Part shown: in pieces, positions 14,950 through 17,068 of the stretch
Position numbering within the stretch: position 1 is the first letter of the stretch
How the letters are laid out: every line of letters begins with the position of its first letter
NCBI GenBank assembly: GCA_003645435.1
Contig: QNFD01000012.1
Span: forward strand, 1 to 17,068
Direction: 5' to 3'
Source of the DNA: Gammaproteobacteria bacterium
GTDB taxonomy: Bacteria > Pseudomonadota > Gammaproteobacteria > GCA-001735895
DNA: 17,068 nt
Position numbers and translations under genes: made by a program
The notes under the pieces: model-generated
Seen by the model: the letters and a program-made list of their open reading frames with translations, nothing else
The model's database searches: none
Told to the model about the DNA's origin: nothing

Positions 14950-15936
14950 TTATTGATAATCAGCGAGTATTCTTTCACCCTCGGCGCCGGCCTCTTGCAC
15001 CCACTCGTCTCCCATGATTTTTCCTATCGCCTGTAAGTCGGATTTTAAACGATCGGTGGGTTCCGCAACCATAATGCCATGTTCGGCGAGCGTTGCCGTT
15101 TTGGCGATGGTTTCAGCCTGTGCCATTTCCCAGCCCCGCGCTTCAGCAACCTTCGCTGCCTTTATGAGCGCATCCTGGACCCCGGAATCCAGGCGTTTGA
15201 AAGCACGAGCGTTCACTATGACCATATTTTTCGGAATCCATGCCTGGGTATCCGTGTAATCAGTCACATAGTCCCAGGACTGGCTGCTGACACCGGTACT
15301 GGGTGAAGTCACCATCGCATTGATGATACCCGTCGAGAAAGCCTGCGGGATTTCAGGCGTTTGCACCGTGGTCGGCGTGGCTTTGAGCAATACCGCGAGA
15401 CGGGAAGTCGTAGGACTGTAGGCACGCATTTTCAGGCCTTCTAGATCTGCAGCCGATGCTATCGGTTTTTTAGTATAAAACCCCTGCGGCGGCCAGGGCA
15501 CGGCGTAGAGTAATTTAAGGCCATGTTTTCCGAGCGCTTTTTCTATGCTCGGGCGAGAAGCATCCCACAGATCTTTCGCACTGCTAAAATCCGAAGCCAG
15601 GAAAGGAATGTTATCGACTTTAAAAATCGGGTTGTCATTACCTAGCAGACCCATAAACATTTCGCCTATCTGCACCTGCCCGGTCCGTACCGCACGATAA
15701 ATTTCGGGGTGCTTGATCAGGGAAGCCCCCGAATGAACCACGATTTTCAGTTCTCCATTGGTTTGTTCAGCCACATCGTCGGCGAACTGGCGAACATTTT
15801 TTGTATGGTGCACTCCATCGCCATAGGGTGTGGGCATGTCCCACTTGGTTGTAGAAGCATAACTTTCGGCATAACTGCTACCAACCAGCAGGAAAGCACC
15901 AATCAGTGCGATAGTGAGTTGTCTAATTAATATCAT
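14950..15936 (-). CDS. dctP: TRAP transporter solute-binding protein
   Basis: A 328-residue periplasmic protein with a Sec signal peptide (about residues 1-23, ending GSSYAES). It belongs to the DctP family that captures small organic acids for TRAP transport. Family signs: FADDVAEQTNGELKIVVHSG (51-70), the IGEMFMGLLG region, SAADLEGLKMRAYSPTT with Arg171 in the place of the conserved carboxylate-binding arginine, then QAFSTGIINAMVTSPST. The arginine implies a carboxylate ligand, but its identity cannot be read. The ATG has GGAGG 6 nt upstream (15943-15947), the best translation start of the operon, consistent with the binding protein being made in excess. Whether it serves the betaine genes or an unrelated acid is unknown. 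Confidence 0.95.
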   Translation of the reverse strand: MILIRQLTIALIGAFLLVGSSYAESYASTTKWDMPTPYGDGVHHTKNVRQFADDVAEQTNGELKIVVHSGASLIKHPEIYRAVRTGQVQIGEMFMGLLGNDNPIFKVDNIPFLASDFSSAKDLWDASRPSIEKALGKHGLKLLYAVPWPPQGFYTKKPIASAADLEGLKMRAYSPTTSRLAVLLKATPTTVQTPEIPQAFSTGIINAMVTSPSTGVSSQSWDYVTDYTDTQAWIPKNMVIVNARAFKRLDSGVQDALIKAAKVAEARGWEMAQAETIAKTATLAEHGIMVAEPTDRLKSDLQAIGKIMGDEWVQEAGAEGERILADYQ

Positions 15937-15979
15937 TTGGTTCCTCCAAAGATGATGTGAATTATTTTTGTGTAATGAA

Positions 15980-16007
15980 ATAGTAAGAACTGCTCGGCAA
16001 AAGTCAA
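15980..16007 (-). promoter_or_regulatory. Candidate sigma70 promoter of the TRAP operon
   Basis: On the minus strand TTGACT (16002-16007, five of six) and TACTAT (15980-15985, four of six) are separated by 16 nt. The site lies about 45 nt upstream of the dctP start and is the best match in the gap. Confidence 0.55.
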
Positions 16008-16041
16008 TTCTTTATAGGAATGGGTTAAAAAATTCACCTCG

Positions 16042-16060
16042 TCGGCAAGCGTATTGCCGA
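16042..16060 (-). terminator. Possible terminator after the amidotransferase gene
   Basis: TCGGCAA/TTGCCGA forms a perfect 7-bp stem with a 5-nt loop about 35 nt after the amidotransferase stop. On the minus strand a run of six T follows, but 8-9 nt beyond the stem, so it is a weak intrinsic terminator at best. Confidence 0.45.
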
Positions 16061-16094
16061 TAATGACTTTGGCGCCAGTAGTCAAATCCCGCGA

Positions 16095-16880
16095 TCAGCG
16101 AACACGAAGCCCTTGCTCGAAGCACGCAATTTCGCCATGAGCGAGCGGCGCCCAGCGTTGGTCATCGAGCGGTGCGGTAGCGACGAATGCCTGCCGGCCC
16201 TTACCGCCATCGCAGGCGAGCCCTACACAAGGCACAGCGTCGCCATCTCCAGCGTCACGTTCCAGCACGTAAAGCCCGGGGTCGCTCGAAATGTCCTCAC
16301 CGGGGATGGTGTGCCGGTGCCCATGGGCAAACAGGGTTAGTCCGTCGCTATACAGGAAATTCAGGGCGCCGCGCTCGCGCAGGCGCCGTGCGAAAGACTC
16401 TACTACCGAGAATCGCTCGGCTAGTGATGGCACTTGCCGAGACCAGAGTTCTTCGAGTTCGGCAAGCAGCAGGACAAAGAGCCGTTCCGAGTCGGTATCA
16501 CCCACCGGCTGCAGGTTTGGGCTAACGGCGGAGATCTCCACGTCCGCTATATATCCGTTGTGGGCAAACACATGCGCCCTGCCCGCAATATAACGCAGGA
16601 ACGGTTGGGTATTTTCCAGGCTAAGCGCGCCGACCGTCGCGCGTCGAACGTGAGAGATGATCTGCCGGCTCGGCGGCGCGTGCTCGGCCAGAAATTTCAC
16701 CATCGGGCTGTCGACAGCAGGCCCCGGTTCACGAAGTAACAAGACATCACGGTCTGCGAAATAAGCCACGCCCCAACCGTCCGGATTACCGGCCCGACGC
16801 GATCCGTGCAGGGCAAAACTCTCCCAGCCAAATCTCAGCCGTATTGGATGCTCAACAGAGACCCCGAGAAGCTCACACAT
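16095..16880 (-). CDS. Class II glutamine amidotransferase, YafJ-like
   Basis: A 261-residue stand-alone Ntn-type amidotransferase domain. Cys2 directly after the initiator Met is the expected N-terminal nucleophile. The other signature parts are in order: NPDGWGVAYF (32-41), ISHVRRATVG (75-84), FAHNGYI with His107-Asn108-Gly109 forming the oxyanion region, and GDTDSERLFVLLL (127-139). The domain hydrolyses glutamine or a gamma-glutamyl amide; no synthetase domain is attached, as in YafJ and EgtC. EgtC removes glutamate in ergothioneine synthesis, but no other egt gene is visible, so that assignment would be a guess. It is preceded upstream by the end of another minus-strand gene, 54 nt away. 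GC is high in sampled lines (60-72%). Confidence 0.9.
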   Translation of the reverse strand: MCELLGVSVEHPIRLRFGWESFALHGSRRAGNPDGWGVAYFADRDVLLLREPGPAVDSPMVKFLAEHAPPSRQIISHVRRATVGALSLENTQPFLRYIAGRAHVFAHNGYIADVEISAVSPNLQPVGDTDSERLFVLLLAELEELWSRQVPSLAERFSVVESFARRLRERGALNFLYSDGLTLFAHGHRHTIPGEDISSDPGLYVLERDAGDGDAVPCVGLACDGGKGRQAFVATAPLDDQRWAPLAHGEIACFEQGLRVR

Positions 16881-16934
16881 GATCGGCTACTATAATCCGG
16901 TTGAATGGAAGCACATCCACAATTAATAAATCTA

Positions 16935-17068
16935 TTATATTTCCCTGGTTTCGGGTAACGGCCGCGCGGGAAAAACCTTACTCAAAAACAACCGTGTCGC
17001 TTTCGTATTCTTGTCGTAATCATCCGGACCTGGATTGAGATGCGATTCAACCCATATACCAAACATCA
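16935..17068 (-). CDS. 3' end of an unidentified gene (partial)
   Basis: An open frame enters from the right edge on the minus strand and ends with TAA at 16935-16937. The visible part includes MFGIWVESHLNPGPDDYDKN and ends LFLSKVFPARPLPETREI. The Met is probably internal since the frame is still open at the edge. The amino-acid mix looks like a real protein tail and the strand agrees with the next gene, the amidotransferase, 54 nt downstream. I do not recognise the family. The VESHL string resembles a motif of class I DAHP synthases, but the rest of that C-terminus does not match. Confidence 0.45.
   Translation of the reverse strand, partial: MFGIWVESHLNPGPDDYDKNTKATRLFLSKVFPARPLPETREI

Noticed and set aside
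16095..16880. Ergothioneine biosynthesis EgtC
   Set aside because: The domain type fits, but no other ergothioneine gene is nearby, and YafJ-like proteins of unknown role share all visible motifs.
16935..17068. Class I DAHP synthase C-terminus based on the VESHL string
   Set aside because: The residues after VESHL do not match the conserved ending of that family, and five residues are too few to assign it.

Overview
The window looks like a piece of a Pseudomonadota genome, most likely a gammaproteobacterium of marine or similar habitat. That placement is an inference from gene content (TRAP and solute-binding transport proteins, a GcvA-type LysR regulator, MttB-family and dimethylglycine-dehydrogenase-like enzymes), not from any marker gene. 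There are no rRNA or tRNA genes, no CRISPR array and no insertion sequence. GC is mixed: about 37-43% in sampled lines of the phosphatase gene near 12.9 kb, about 45-48% in the TRAP genes, and about 60% or more in parts of the oxidoreductase and amidotransferase genes.

Layout. (1) 1-1361, plus strand: the 3' end of a phenylacetate-CoA-ligase-like enzyme, then a family III CoA-transferase/racemase 7 nt later, probably one operon. (2) 1401-8403, minus strand: from upstream to downstream, an MttB-family methyltransferase, two near-identical Tat-exported solute-binding proteins in tandem, and a UroD-fold methyltransferase-like protein. Each solute-binding gene has its own promoter, strong Shine-Dalgarno site and intrinsic terminator. 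The two cassettes are offset by 2029 bp and are an old tandem duplication. (3) 8568-12068, plus strand, divergent from mttB: a GcvA-like LysR regulator and an 806-aa dimethylglycine/sarcosine dehydrogenase-like flavoprotein with a C-terminal GcvT domain. The divergent gap holds a perfect palindrome of T-N11-A form. (4) 12069-13075: an AT-richer patch with a 15-bp triplicate repeat, a possible 48-aa ORF and a membrane-anchored or exported histidine phosphatase. (5) 13119-15936, minus strand: a complete TRAP transporter (dctP-dctQ-dctM). (6) 16095-17068, minus strand: a YafJ-like class II glutamine amidotransferase and the 3' end of an unidentified gene.

Working model for 1.4-12.1 kb (inference): uptake and stepwise demethylation of a methylated amine such as glycine betaine or a related betaine. 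The solute-binding proteins capture it. The MttB homologue moves one methyl group to a corrinoid protein. The UroD-fold protein may pass that methyl on. The DMGDH-like flavoprotein oxidises the resulting tertiary or secondary N-methyl amine with tetrahydrofolate as one-carbon acceptor. The LysR protein may sense the compound. The corrinoid protein, its reactivase and the ABC permease/ATPase genes are not in the window, so the model depends on genes elsewhere.
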